A stretch of 64,000 bases of DNA from positions 305,055,121 through 305,119,120 of the forward strand of contig CAKMRJ010002223.1 of NCBI GenBank assembly GCA_928212115.1, given 5' to 3'. Both the position numbers and the translations under genes were made by a program. Source of the DNA: Lactuca virosa. Taxonomy: Eukaryota > Streptophyta > Magnoliopsida > Asterales > Asteraceae. Below, piece after piece: positions 10,122 through 19,469 of this stretch (the first letter of the stretch is position 1; each line of letters starts with the position of its first letter). The notes under the pieces are model-generated. The model saw nothing but the letters and a program-made list of their open reading frames with translations, was not told the DNA's origin and ran no database searches.

Positions 10122-10760
10122 ACGATTGAAAGTCCTATGGAGATCTGAAGCTTTTTAGGATTAGCTGGATATTATCGCTGATTTATCCAAGGCTTTTCTT
10201 CGATCGCGACTCCATTGACAGCTTTGACCCACAAAGGAGTTGTCTATACTTGGAATAAGAAGCATAGGAAGCTTTGAGAAGTTAAAGAAGAAGTTGTGTG
10301 AAGCACTGATTCTTTCGTTACCTGAAGGAGTTGATGACTTCACATTTTATAGTAATGCATCTGGAGTTGGGTTAGGGTGTGTTCTGACCCAAAGGGATAA
10401 AGTGATGGTGTGTGCATCGAGGAAATTGAAAGAGCATGAAAAGAACTACCCCACTCATGATCTGGAGTTGGCAGCGGTAGTATTCGCCTTAAAGGTATGG
10501 AGAAGGAATTGAACATGAGGCAACGGCGCTGGCTAGAGTTACTCAAGGACTACGACTGTGAGATACTTTACCACCCAGGTAAAGCAAATGCTGTTGCTAA
10601 TGCTCTCAGTCGGAAGGTAAATCTTGAAAAGAAAAGGCCAAGAGCGTTGAGAGTTGAAGTTGTCTCGACAATTGTGGAAAGTATAAAGAAAGCTCAAGAG
10701 GAAGCTTTAGAGAGAAATGACCGAAAGGAGGAACGTTTAGGAAAAAATGTTGGTGTTTGA
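10122..10760 (+). pseudogene. Element A RNase H domain remnant
   Basis: Similarity to the RT/RNase H junction starts at about 10122 and passes through several frames. NASGVGLGCVLTQR (D-to-N change at the catalytic DAS position) and HDLELAAVVFALKVW are readable in 10240-10512. The H block NYLYG...DHKSLQYLFSQ is deleted, joining KVWR directly to KELNMRQRRW in a different frame (10497). The tether YHPGKANAVANALSR shows D-to-N where ADALSR is usual. The catalytic centre is therefore gone. Confidence 0.85.
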
Positions 10761-12083
10761 TACAAACGGTCAAGGACTGAAGGTATTCAAAGATAGGATT
10801 TGGCTACCTAAGGCGGGAGGAGTAAGAGATCTTCTGATGGAAGAAGCTCACAAAACCATGTACTCGATTCATCCCGGCAGTACGAAAATGTATAGGGATC
10901 TAAAACCCTATTACTGGTGGCCGACGATGAAGCTCGATGTTACAAAGTATGTGGCCGAGTGTGTAACTTGTGCTAGGTTAAGGCACAACATCAGAAACCG
11001 TATGGGAGTTTAGAACCTTTGCCTATACCCATGGGCAAATGGGAAGACATCACTATGGATTTTGTGACTAAACTGCCCAAAACAAGGAACGGTCACGACA
11101 TGATTTAGGAGGTCGTTGATCGCTTCACTAAGAATGCGCATTTCATAGCAGCCAACGAGAAATGGTCTATGGATAAACTTGCGAATTCTTACGTGAAGGA
11201 AATTGTGAGGCTTCACGGTGTTCCGTTAACGATTGTATCCGATCGTGACAGCCGTTTTATCTCAAGGTTTTGGAGGAGTCTACAAGAGGAATTGGGTACC
11301 AAGTTGTGTTTGAGTACAGCTTACCATCCGCAAACCGATGGTCAAAGCGAACGAACGATTCAAACATTGGAGGATATGCTGAGAGCATGTACCCTAGAAT
11401 TCCAAGGTAACTGGGATGAACACTTACCTCTAGTAGAATTTTCCTATAATAATAGTTTCCACTCAAGCATTAAGATGGCACCTTATCATGCTTTGTATGG
11501 AGAAAAGTGTCGAACGCCATCATGTTGGCTGGAAGCTGGGGAAAAGCAGTTTATGGGACCTGAGATAGTCCATCAAACTGCTGAAAAGTTGAAAGTGATA
11601 AGGGAGAGGATGTTAGCTGCTCAAGATCAACAAAAGAGTTATGCTGACAAGAAAAGACAACCGATATCATTCGAAGTTGGAGATTCGGTTTTACTTAAAG
11701 TCTCGTCATGGAAGGGACTTATAAGGTTTGGTAGAAAGGGAAAGTTGGGTCCAAGGTTTATTGGACCATTTAAAGTTCTTCGGAGGATCGGGAATCAAGC
11801 TTACAAGCTAGAATTACCGGAAGAACTGGAGGGTATTCATAACACATTTCATGTGTGTTATTTGAGGAAGTTCACGAAAGATGTGCCCGACATAATTCCC
11901 ATTTCTGAATTAAGGTTGGATGAGAGCAAGAGGTTAATTGGAGAACCTGAGGCAATCGTTGACCGTAAGACTAAGAAGTTGTAACGTAAGATAGTCGATT
12001 TAGTGCTTGTGCGTTGGAAACATATAAATGGGCCAAATCCCACCTGGGAAACGGAGAGTGACATGGTGAGTCGCTACCCGTAG
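10747..12083 (+). pseudogene. Element A integrase and chromodomain remnant
   Basis: The H2C2 zinc domain is readable (HKTMYSIHPGSTKMY...CVTCAR), with a frameshift near 10975. The core follows: TMDFVTKLPKTRNGHD, then a TAG at 11107-11109 replacing Trp, then VSDRDSRF and QSERTIQTLEDML, so the D-D-E residues are all still present. A 271-codon open stretch (11169-11984) runs through GPFKVLRRIGNQAYKL and NTFHVCYLRKF to the chromodomain linker. A TAA at 11982-11984 cuts off the chromodomain (VRWKHINGPNPTWE, about 12009-12050). This is the best preserved part of A. Confidence 0.9.
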
Positions 12084-12122
12084 CTGTTTGTCGTTGTGTG
12101 ATTCCGGGGACGGAATCATCCT

Positions 12123-12136
12123 AAGGGGGAGAGAGT
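12123..12136 (+). other. Element A polypurine tract
   Basis: AAGGGGGAGAGAG abuts the 3' LTR at 12137. Confidence 0.88.
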
Positions 12137-12323
12137 TGTAACGCCCGTGTTTCTAGGCTAGGCATTAATATTGATATAATGGTCTAGGTTAACCTTTGTA
12201 ACTCATTTAGAAGAAATGAAAAGGAATTATGTGAATATTATGTGTTTTATGCTTAATTACTAGGAGTTAAATAATTAAGAATAAAAATGAGCGTCAAAAA
12301 TAAATATTAGATAAAGCCGATAT

Positions 12324-12940
12324 CTATTAAGAAAGTTGTACTGGTCGTGACAAGGATTACAGATATATAAAGAATGCCGAAATCTGAGTTATAACGAAGA
12401 AGTTATGACCTGTCGAAGTTTCACGACAAAACCGGCACGGTGCTAAATGTCGTAAAAAGTGAGTTTTTGATAAACTACTTTTTAGCCTTAGTGATCTAAA
12501 CGAAACTTGTAGTGTTCGTTAAACCGGGAGTAGGTATAAAAAGAACGCCCAAATCTGACTTCGTATGAGGAAGTTATGATTTTTCGAAGTTTCAGCTTAG
12601 CAGTAGACAACTAAAAACTCGAATTTTAGATCGAGTGATTTTTAGCTGACACAACCTAAACGAGAATCGAAGGTCTCGTAAATAGTAGCACAACGGTAAA
12701 AAGTCTGACGAAAACGGACGTCGGATGAAGAAGTTATGAATTTTTAACGGATTTCCTGTCCCGGTCTGTTAAAAATAATAATATAAAAATTAAAGTCAAA
12801 AATAGCCGACGAAGTCTAAACGAAAGTTGTAGAGCGTAATTTTACCTACGCGTGCATATAAGGAACGTCAAAAACGGAGCTCGTATGCGATGGTTATGGA
12901 TTTTAGAAGTTTTGGCGCGAAAAACGAGAAAAATCCCCAA
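12324..12940 (+). repeat. Diverged ~160-bp tandem repeats in the element A LTR
   Basis: The words CTAAACGAAACTTGT, CTAAACGAGAATCG and CTAAACGAAAGTTGT start at 12496, 12656 and 12816, exactly 160 bp apart. Each is followed by a TATA/AAGAACG segment and a GAAGTTATGA segment. A first, more diverged unit precedes them by about 171 bp. The H LTR has the same array at 27583, 27743 and 27904. Confidence 0.85.
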
Positions 12941-12949
12941 AACCGAGGA

Positions 12950-13290
12950 ATTTCGCACACGTGGACTTCGGCCACGTGTCCTCGCTTCGCATCCGACGCG
13001 TGTCCGGGAATGGCTGAGTCACCGAAGCCACCTGGCGAGGCGTGTCATGTCCTTCTCGAGTCCGAGATTCGGTCCAATAGGAGACTGCCCCGTGTCCGAT
13101 CTCGGTGTGTCATCAGCAACGTGTCCGAACCGAAGAGTTGTCTGAAGCGGTCCAATCAGAAGCCTCCAGCAGACCCTTCGTATGCGCAGCCCACGTGCGA
13201 GCCTTCCCTATGAGCCCTCGGATCTGCAATGCGTGGCTTCTTCTCAGCCGTTGGATCAGGAGGCTCAACCCTATAAATAGGAGGGTGCGA
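12950..13290 (+). promoter_or_regulatory. Element A LTR promoter region
   Basis: A GC-rich island in an AT-rich LTR. G-boxes (CACGTG) lie at 12958-12963 and 12973-12978, with a further one near 13193. There are several copies of CGTGTCC (ABRE-like core), two CCAAT boxes in GGTCCAAT contexts (about 13071 and 13149) and a TATA box, TATAAATAG, at 13272-13280. A possible splice donor (CAA|GTGAAT) is at 13550. The regulatory meaning of the boxes is inferred from known plant cis-elements. Confidence 0.6.
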
Positions 13291-13798
13291 GACCACCCGG
13301 GTATATTTCGGAAAATTGCCACTTTTAGCCCCGCTTTCCATATTTTTTTCATTTTAACGTCCCCCGAAGCCCCGGTATCGATCATAACCCCCGGAATACG
13401 CCACGAAGTGCCCGTGAAGCCCGAAAAATTTATCTTTTCGGTTTCGAACCCCGACCCTTCGCAGAGCCCGGTTTCTTAATAAAACTCCCGGTTTTATTAG
13501 AAACGATCGTTTTAGGAAACGAATTGCTGCCCGATTTTCATTAAATCAAGTGAATGTGTAGTTACTTTCACCTTACACATAGATATGAAGTATTTTATAT
13601 AAAATACGTGCTGTGTGAATATATATTGTTTGTTTATTTGAGTTGGATGTTGAAGGTGTGATTTATACATGTTTTTAAATAATTTAAACTGTATATGTAT
13701 TTTTATCTACAAAAGTGTTGGGTAAAACATGGGTAGATAAAATAATGGGTGTGTGATGAAAGGTGAGTTGGATAAAGGAGATGATCAGTAATATTGAT

Positions 13799-13884
13799 CA
13801 TAAGTTGAGGGTGAGTGGTGAAAGGAGATCATAAGTTGAGGGTGAGTGGTGAAAGGAGATCATAAGTTGAGGGTGAGTGGTGAA
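13799..13884 (+). repeat. 31-bp tandem repeat, about 2.8 copies, in the element A LTR
   Basis: Units beginning CATAAGTTGAGGGTGAGTGG start at 13799, 13830 and 13861 and are nearly identical, so they expanded recently. The H LTR lacks them. Confidence 0.92.
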
Positions 13885-14661
13885 ATATGAGATAAGCCCT
13901 TACCCAAACGGTGACCCCCGTCATTCAGCAGAGTAGGGATGACAACCATGGACTATTCTAGACGGTCTGTGGAACACTAGCAGGCCCGCAACCTGTAGGT
14001 GTAATGAACTATATGTTCATTTGGAGTACTCTAAAACCCATTGACATGTATGACAGGGGTGAATACTGTCAATAATACTGTCAATAAATAAGAGCTATGA
14101 ATTTAGCCCCTGTTGTATAAACCCTGGTGATGGTGTGACCTTGTGCCTATTCCTTAGGATGAATCCTTAGGAAGGAGTGATAGTTGAATCTTAGGGTAAA
14201 CCCTTAAGAAATTAATAAGATAATGGGGTTGGGGTAATTTGGTTGACTGATTGATGTTTAAGCATAATAAATATATGTATTGTAGGTTGAAAACCCTATA
14301 TGCTCACCAGGCTTCCAAGCCTGACCCACTCAACTTTTTATGATTACAGGTAGTGGACCCCGAGCATTGTCAGATGATGATGATGAGTGATTTGTGGATT
14401 ATAGGCCAGTAGTTATAAATAACTGTTGTAAGGCTTATAATGTCTTGTTTATGCTTTTGATTTGTATCGGAACATGACATCCCGAGGTTTTAATATAAAA
14501 GGAAATTATATATTTCTTAAAGAAAGGTTTTGACAAACTTTTATCATGTTTTGTTTTTGGGGACCAATTCCGCAACATCTTTTAAAAAGATTCTCTGATT
14601 TTATTTTCAAAAGCATAAATTAAATCGGTCTTTTCCGGCCGAGAAATTAGGGGATGTCACA

Positions 14662-16430
14662 GGTAGCAATCTCTACTTTCATGTTAGGCCACCAATATAG
14701 CTTTTTAAGATCCAGATACATCTTATCTGAACCCGGGTGGACGGAATATCGAGTGTTGTGCGCTTCCTTCATGACCAAGTCCTTGAAGCCACCGTGTCTC
14801 GGTGTCCAGATCCGGTCCATGAGATATAAGGCTCCGTCACCCTTGACTTCCAAGTTCTTATCCATTTCACGTAGGGATTCTCCCGCCATATTTTCAGGTT
14901 TTAAGGCTTCGACCTGAGCCTCCTTAATTTGTGCAGACAGATGCGAATGGATAGTCATAGTTAATGACTTGACTCTTCGTCCAGAATATTCTTTTCGACT
15001 TAGGGCGTCTGCTACCACGTTGGCTTTACTCGGATGATAACGAATTTCGCATTCGTAGTCATTGAGTAGCTCGACCCACCGTCGTTGTCTCATATTAAGC
15101 TCCTTCTGGTTGAATATGTGTTGTAGGCTTTTGTGGTCTGTAAAGATAGTGCTCTTCGTACCATACATGTAGTGTCTCCAGATCTTCAGGGCGAACACAA
15201 CCGCTCCTAATTCGAGATCGTGTGTGGTGTAGTTGACCTCGTGTGTCTTCAGCTGTCTTGAGGCGTAGGCGATGACCTTACCTCGTTGCATCAGAACACA
15301 GCCGAGCCCCTGGTTGGATGCATCGCAATATACCACGAAGTCGTCTATCCCTTTGGGCAGGGATAGTATCGGTGCGGTGCATAAAGCTCGCTTCAGCGTT
15401 TGAAACGCCTTCTCTTGTTTCTCTTCCCAGTCAAAGGCCACGCCTTTCTGGGTCAATGTCGTAAGGGGTTTCGCAATTCGAGAGAAGTTCTGTATGAATC
15501 TGTGGTAGTAGCCAACGAGGCCCAGAAATTGACGAATTTCTGTAGGCGTCTTCGGTGCTGACCAGTTCTCAATTGCTTTAATTTTGGATGGGTCCACGTG
15601 GATTCCTTCTTCGCTAACCACGTGTCCTATGAATTCGACTCTTCGGAACCAAAATTCGCATTTAGAGAACTTCGCATAGAGCATCTCTGATCGTAAGGTT
15701 CCTAGGATTTACGTAAATGATCGCTATGTTCCTCCTTACTTCGAGAGTAAATAAGTATGTCATCGATGAAAACGATGACGAACTGATCCAAGTAAGGACG
15801 ACATACCCTATTCTTCAAGTCCATGAATACTGCGGGCGCGTTAGTCAATCCGAAGGACATCACTACGAACTCATGGTGTCCGTAACGAGTTCGGAAGGCT
15901 GTCTTCGGAACATCCTCCTCCAGCACTCGTAACTGGTGATACCCGAACCTCATATCAATCTTGGAAAAGTAACTCGCCCCTTGCAGCTGGTCGAATAAAT
16001 CGTCTATGCGAGGAAGAGGGTAACGATTTTTGATCGTAAGTTTGTTGAGTTCCCTGTAATCGATGCACATACGGAACGATCCGTCTTTCTTCTTCACGAA
16101 CAAGACTGGTGCTCCCCAGGGTGAGAAGCTTGGTCTTATAAAGCCCTTGCTGAGCAGTTCGTTAAGTTGACCGGACAGTTCTTGCATCTCAGCAGCTGCT
16201 AGACGATAGGGCGATTTGGCTACGGGGGTCGCCCCTGGAATTAAGTCGATTTAGAACTCGACTTGACGTTGCGGGGGTAATCCTGGGAGTTCTTCCGGAA
16301 AGACGTCAGGAAAATCGCGTACTACGGGAAGGTCTTTTAGGTCTTTTGTTTTCCGGCTCGTATCGACAACGTGCGCCAGGAATGCATGATATTCCTTACG
16401 CAAGTACTTCTGGCTTGAATACTCGAGATG
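14662..16430 (-). pseudogene. Element G pol: RT, RNase H and truncated integrase
   Basis: Reading on the minus strand, the link from protease contains an in-frame TAA at 16251-16253 (VEF*IDL). The RT follows, with MCIDYRELNKLTIKNRYPLP, SYFSKIDMRFGYHQL and the catalytic FIDDILIY. A frameshift lies near 15700. RNase H has DASNQGLGCVL, THDLELGAVVFALK and DHKSLQHIF, and ends in VADALSRK. The integrase H2C2 domain begins (HNTRYSVHPGSDKMY, YWWPNMK) and stops abruptly at 14662, where the LTR of A starts; the last four apparent residues come from that LTR. Catalytic residues of RT and RNase H are intact, so decay is recent. Confidence 0.93.
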
Positions 16431-18013
16431 ATACGAAGGATCGTACTGGGTTTGTCTCCGTAGATTAACAAGGTTTCGTTATTCGGTAGGTTTAGGCGGA
16501 CTGCCTTTTCGAAGCATAAAATATCGGCGCGATAAAGACTCAACCAGTCCATGCCTATAATGACATTGAAACTCTTGATAGCCACTGGTATGAGGTCGAT
16601 TGGGAATGAATAGCTATCTAGCATGAGGGAACAACCTATGTAAATCTCGTTAGAATTCTCTATTTTTCCATTAGCCATTTCTACGACGAAGGTTTCTTTT
16701 AGTGCTTGCGGTGCTTGATTAAGTAAGTCTTTAAAATTTTGGTTTACGAAGCTCCTCTCCGCCCCACTATCAAATAGGATACAAGCATAAGAGTTATCGA
16801 GAAGGAACGTACCCGTGACTACTGTGGGGTCTGCCACGGCTTCATTGTGGCCAATAGCAAGTAGTCTTCCTGCTCCTCCCGCATTCCCAGCTTTCGGACA
16901 GTTTCTTTTGAAGTGCCATGTCTCGCCGCACCCGTAGCAGGCTTGGCTCACTCCTTCACCGAGAACCTGGGTGATGGGTTTGGGTAGTGTTCTGCAAAAC
17001 CGGGAGGTATGGCCCTTCCGGTCGCAATTAGTGCAGTGCATTTCTCGGTAGGGGCCGTTATGATGGAAGGAGCACTTGGTGCACTTGGGTAGGCTCCCTG
17101 CATATGGTTTGGCTGGTACAGGGGCAGCAGGAGTAATGGCAGCTTGGACAGCCACCATCTGTTGGTTCTTGGAAGAGGGTTGAGCTGATTTGCCCTTCCT
17201 TCGGTCCCAACGCTTCCTCTTGTTGTCAGCTGTTTTGGTTGGTGCGGGGTCAGTCATTGTAGTTGTTGTTGGAGTAGAAGGAACCTCGTGATCGATGAGC
17301 CTTTGGGCCAATTCCTTGGCACTATCAAAGGTCGCAGGGTGTGATGCTAGAACGTTCCCTCGATATGGGGGTACCAGACCCCAGATGTATCTTTCGATTT
17401 TCTTGCTTTTAGTGGGGACCATGTTGGGACATAGAGTCACCAGGTCGCAGAACCTGGCTGTATAAGCCACTATGTCGGAACCCTACATTTTGAGGTTCCA
17501 CAGTTCCTCCTCGAGCTTCTGAATTTCGCCCCTCGGGTAGTACTCCCTTGTCATTAGGTCCTTCAGTGTATCCCAGCCCATGACGTTAGTTGCTACTAGT
17601 GAGAGTGATTTGACATGACCATTCCACCACGTCAGGGCCCTTTCGGTGAAGGTGCAAGCAACGAACTTTATCCTGCTTCCTTCAGGGCATGAGCACATCT
17701 CGAAGATTGCTTCTGTTCTCTCGATCCATTGGGACAGTGCAATGATCCCTTCGGTTCCGTTGAAGTACGTTGGTTTGCAGCTGATGAAATCTTTATAGGT
17801 ACACTCCCGTGTACGTGGGTGGATTTCACCATGGCTATAGTTTGTGCCCGCTCCAGCTCCACTTGCACCACCAGAGTTTACTTGGGCCATGGCTGCGGTC
17901 ACACCTGCGGTCACCGCTGCTTGAAACATCACCGCATCGAACTGCGGAGGGGGTGGTGGTGGTGGAGTTTGATTCACAGGCGTGTTTCTGGTCGGACGCT
18001 TTCGAGGCGACAT
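16431..18013 (-). pseudogene. Element G gag and protease, one nonsense codon and a 3' frameshift
   Basis: The gag starts MSPRKRPTRNTPVNQ with a proline run, followed by the capsid region (CKPTYFNGTEGIIALSQWIERTEAIF, ALTWWNGHV). A TAG at 17483-17485 replaces what should be a lysine codon (NLKM*GSD). The frame is otherwise continuous with the rest: GNVLASHPATFDSAKELAQRL, then three cysteine knuckles (CTKC...HHNGPYREMHC, CTNCDRKGHTSRFC, CYGCGETWHFKRNC). The retropepsin has DSGAE (usual DSGA) and IIGMDWL. A frameshift near 16425 separates it from pol. It would act as polyprotein for particle assembly and RNA packaging if repaired. Confidence 0.92.
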
Positions 18014-18357
18014 CTTTTACTGAAAGTTTATAAAGATGATGATAATAGTAAGAATCAATTGTAAGTATGATGAGAGTGTTTCATAGACTAAATCGCCATA
18101 GTCCAACAATTAGATAGAGGCATAACAATAAAGTAGGGAAACACAAGAGTAAGGACTTTCCAATAGATTAGATAACTGCCAATATTACTGGTATTAATGA
18201 TGTAAAATGAGTTCGGGAAAAGTGACCTAACAGTAGGTCTTACATCAAACCATAAGGGAAAATGTTGGCAGTTTAGAAGTCTAGTTAGAGTACTTTAAAA
18301 GTTAGGAATGTTTTACAGACAAGTGCTCCATAGAGCACAGAAAAGAAAGGCTATTCC
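18014..18357 (-). other. Element G spacer between leader ORF and gag
   Basis: AT-rich and non-coding. Nothing recognised. Confidence 0.5.
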
Positions 18358-18993
18358 TTAACCAAAAGAGAAAGATGAGTCGACGTCAACTTCCTGAAGA
18401 TCTGCCAGTTGACGTACAACTTCCTGAAGATGTCGCTCATGCGCCCTGTGACGCACTCGGAGTTCCATGACTTCGGCTCGGGATGCAGCTAGCTGTTGCT
18501 GCAGAGCCTCGTTGGTCCTCCTAGTTCTTTCCATAGCCTCTTCGAGTTGGCGAATGCGGACTGTGTTAAGGCCAGAGTTGGCATCAACTTCCATTACTCG
18601 GTCGATGGCTGCATGACCTTGCTCGACGTTCCGAGCAATCCTACGGATCATGATGGGTAGGACACGGTCAGCTGAGCCTCCCTCGCTTAGATTGTAAAAA
18701 CTCCTGTCCCCATTGTAAGGTAAGGGCTGACCCTGCTCATCACTCCAACGATTCAAGGTTGTTGCCCACAAGGGAGTGGGACCTTGAAATGCCGGACGGG
18801 GGTTGAGGTTTGGGACTTGACCTTCTTGGGGTAGGTTGTTGACCTCTGGTTCGGAGTCAGAGCCCTCCGAAAAGCCTTCTGCGAGGTGATCATCCAAAGG
18901 GATTGGGTGATCATCTTCTGGCTCATCATCAAGCCATCCACCAATGCCTTGGTTGGGATAATACGAATCGCCGGGAAGATGGAAGCCAGCCAT
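18358..18993 (-). CDS. Element G extra ORF upstream of gag (coiled-coil protein)
   Basis: An intact 212-codon ORF between the PBS and gag, on the element's sense strand. I chose the ATG at 18993 (MAGFHLPGDSYYPNQG); an upstream in-frame ATG at 19062 would add 23 poorly supported residues. It has three parts. An acidic N-terminus (LDDEPEDDHPIPLDDHL) is followed by a proline/glutamine-rich middle. The C-terminal helical part, from about residue 130, has heptad-like leucines (RIRQLEEAMERTRRTNEALQQQL...LRVRHRAHERHLQEVVRQLADL), a probable coiled coil. I recall similar MAGFHLPGD proteins ahead of gag in Asteraceae gypsy elements; the function is unknown. It is unbroken while gag and pol are broken. 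Confidence 0.7.
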   Translation of the reverse strand: MAGFHLPGDSYYPNQGIGGWLDDEPEDDHPIPLDDHLAEGFSEGSDSEPEVNNLPQEGQVPNLNPRPAFQGPTPLWATTLNRWSDEQGQPLPYNGDRSFYNLSEGGSADRVLPIMIRRIARNVEQGHAAIDRVMEVDANSGLNTVRIRQLEEAMERTRRTNEALQQQLAASRAEVMELRVRHRAHERHLQEVVRQLADLQEVDVDSSFSFG

Positions 18994-19454
18994 GTTATCT
19001 ACGCGTGAATGGGGAAAAGAATAGTTAATAGACGTACTAATGAAGATCCTTTTTGTTTTCACATAAGTAATTATAGTAACACAAAATACTCCTATAGTAT
19101 TTTAGGTTTATGTTCTGTTCTAATGTTAGTGTTGGTAAGTTTTTAGACTTGTTGCAACACCACAATCATTCTTAGGCACATGCTAGTCACTCCTTGGAAA
19201 ATATAGTTGATCAGGCTATATTCCCCTAGATTTGACTATATGTCTCTAAGCCTAATCGTATTGTTCAACAATCGTAATACTTTTGTTATGTTCTAGTATG
19301 ACACTGACTTTGGTATGAATAGATGTATGTATATACTTAGTTAAATATTTTATTATTTAAAAGTATGTATTCTTGGTCAGAGTGTTTTAATCCCAATGCG
19401 TTTATAGTTTGTATATCTTTTATGGGTTGATATACTCGATTCACTATAAACAAT
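18994..19454 (-). other. Element G leader between PBS and extra ORF
   Basis: AT-rich 5' leader, similar just after the PBS to the leader of element I (both continue with CATTGTTTATAGTGAA). No coding seen. Confidence 0.6.
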
Positions 19455-19466
19455 GCTTTGATACCA
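19455..19466 (-). other. Element G primer-binding site (tRNA-Met, one mismatch)
   Basis: The minus strand reads TGGTATCAAAGC, differing by one base from the usual TGGTATCAGAGC, three bases inside the LTR end. Confidence 0.85.
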
Positions 19467-19469
19467 ATC

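Larger units (their letters stand above)
1..14661 (+). mobile_element. Element A: Tekay-like Ty3/gypsy LTR retrotransposon, 5' end outside window
   Basis: The end of a 5' LTR (1-626) matches the end of a complete 3' LTR (12137-14661) almost base for base. Between them lie a tRNA-Met PBS, remnants of gag, RNase H, integrase and chromodomain, and a PPT, all on the plus strand. Domain order (RNase H, integrase, chromodomain) and protein similarity to element H place it in the Tekay/Del chromovirus lineage. It is inserted into the integrase region of element G, since the G reading frame resumes directly after 14661, and its own leader is split by copia element B. It is non-functional: gag has a large internal deletion, protease and most of RT are absent, and RNase H has lost a block. 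The left TSD cannot be checked; the right one would be GGTAG at 14662-14666. Confidence 0.93.
12137..14661 (+). repeat. Element A 3' LTR (2525 bp)
   Basis: Starts TGTAACGCCCGTGTTTCT and ends GGGATGTCACA. Its right 624 bp match 1-626. It contains about four diverged 160-bp repeats, a GC-rich promoter region, a TATA box at 13272 and three 31-bp repeats. The H 3' LTR (27216-29442) is homologous but shorter and diverged in the promoter part. Confidence 0.94.

Noticed and set aside
12852..13479. Overlapping ORFs of 90-124 codons in the GC-rich part of the A LTR
   Set aside because: Open only because GC-rich sequence has few stops; located in an LTR promoter, with no domain seen and no counterpart in the H LTR.
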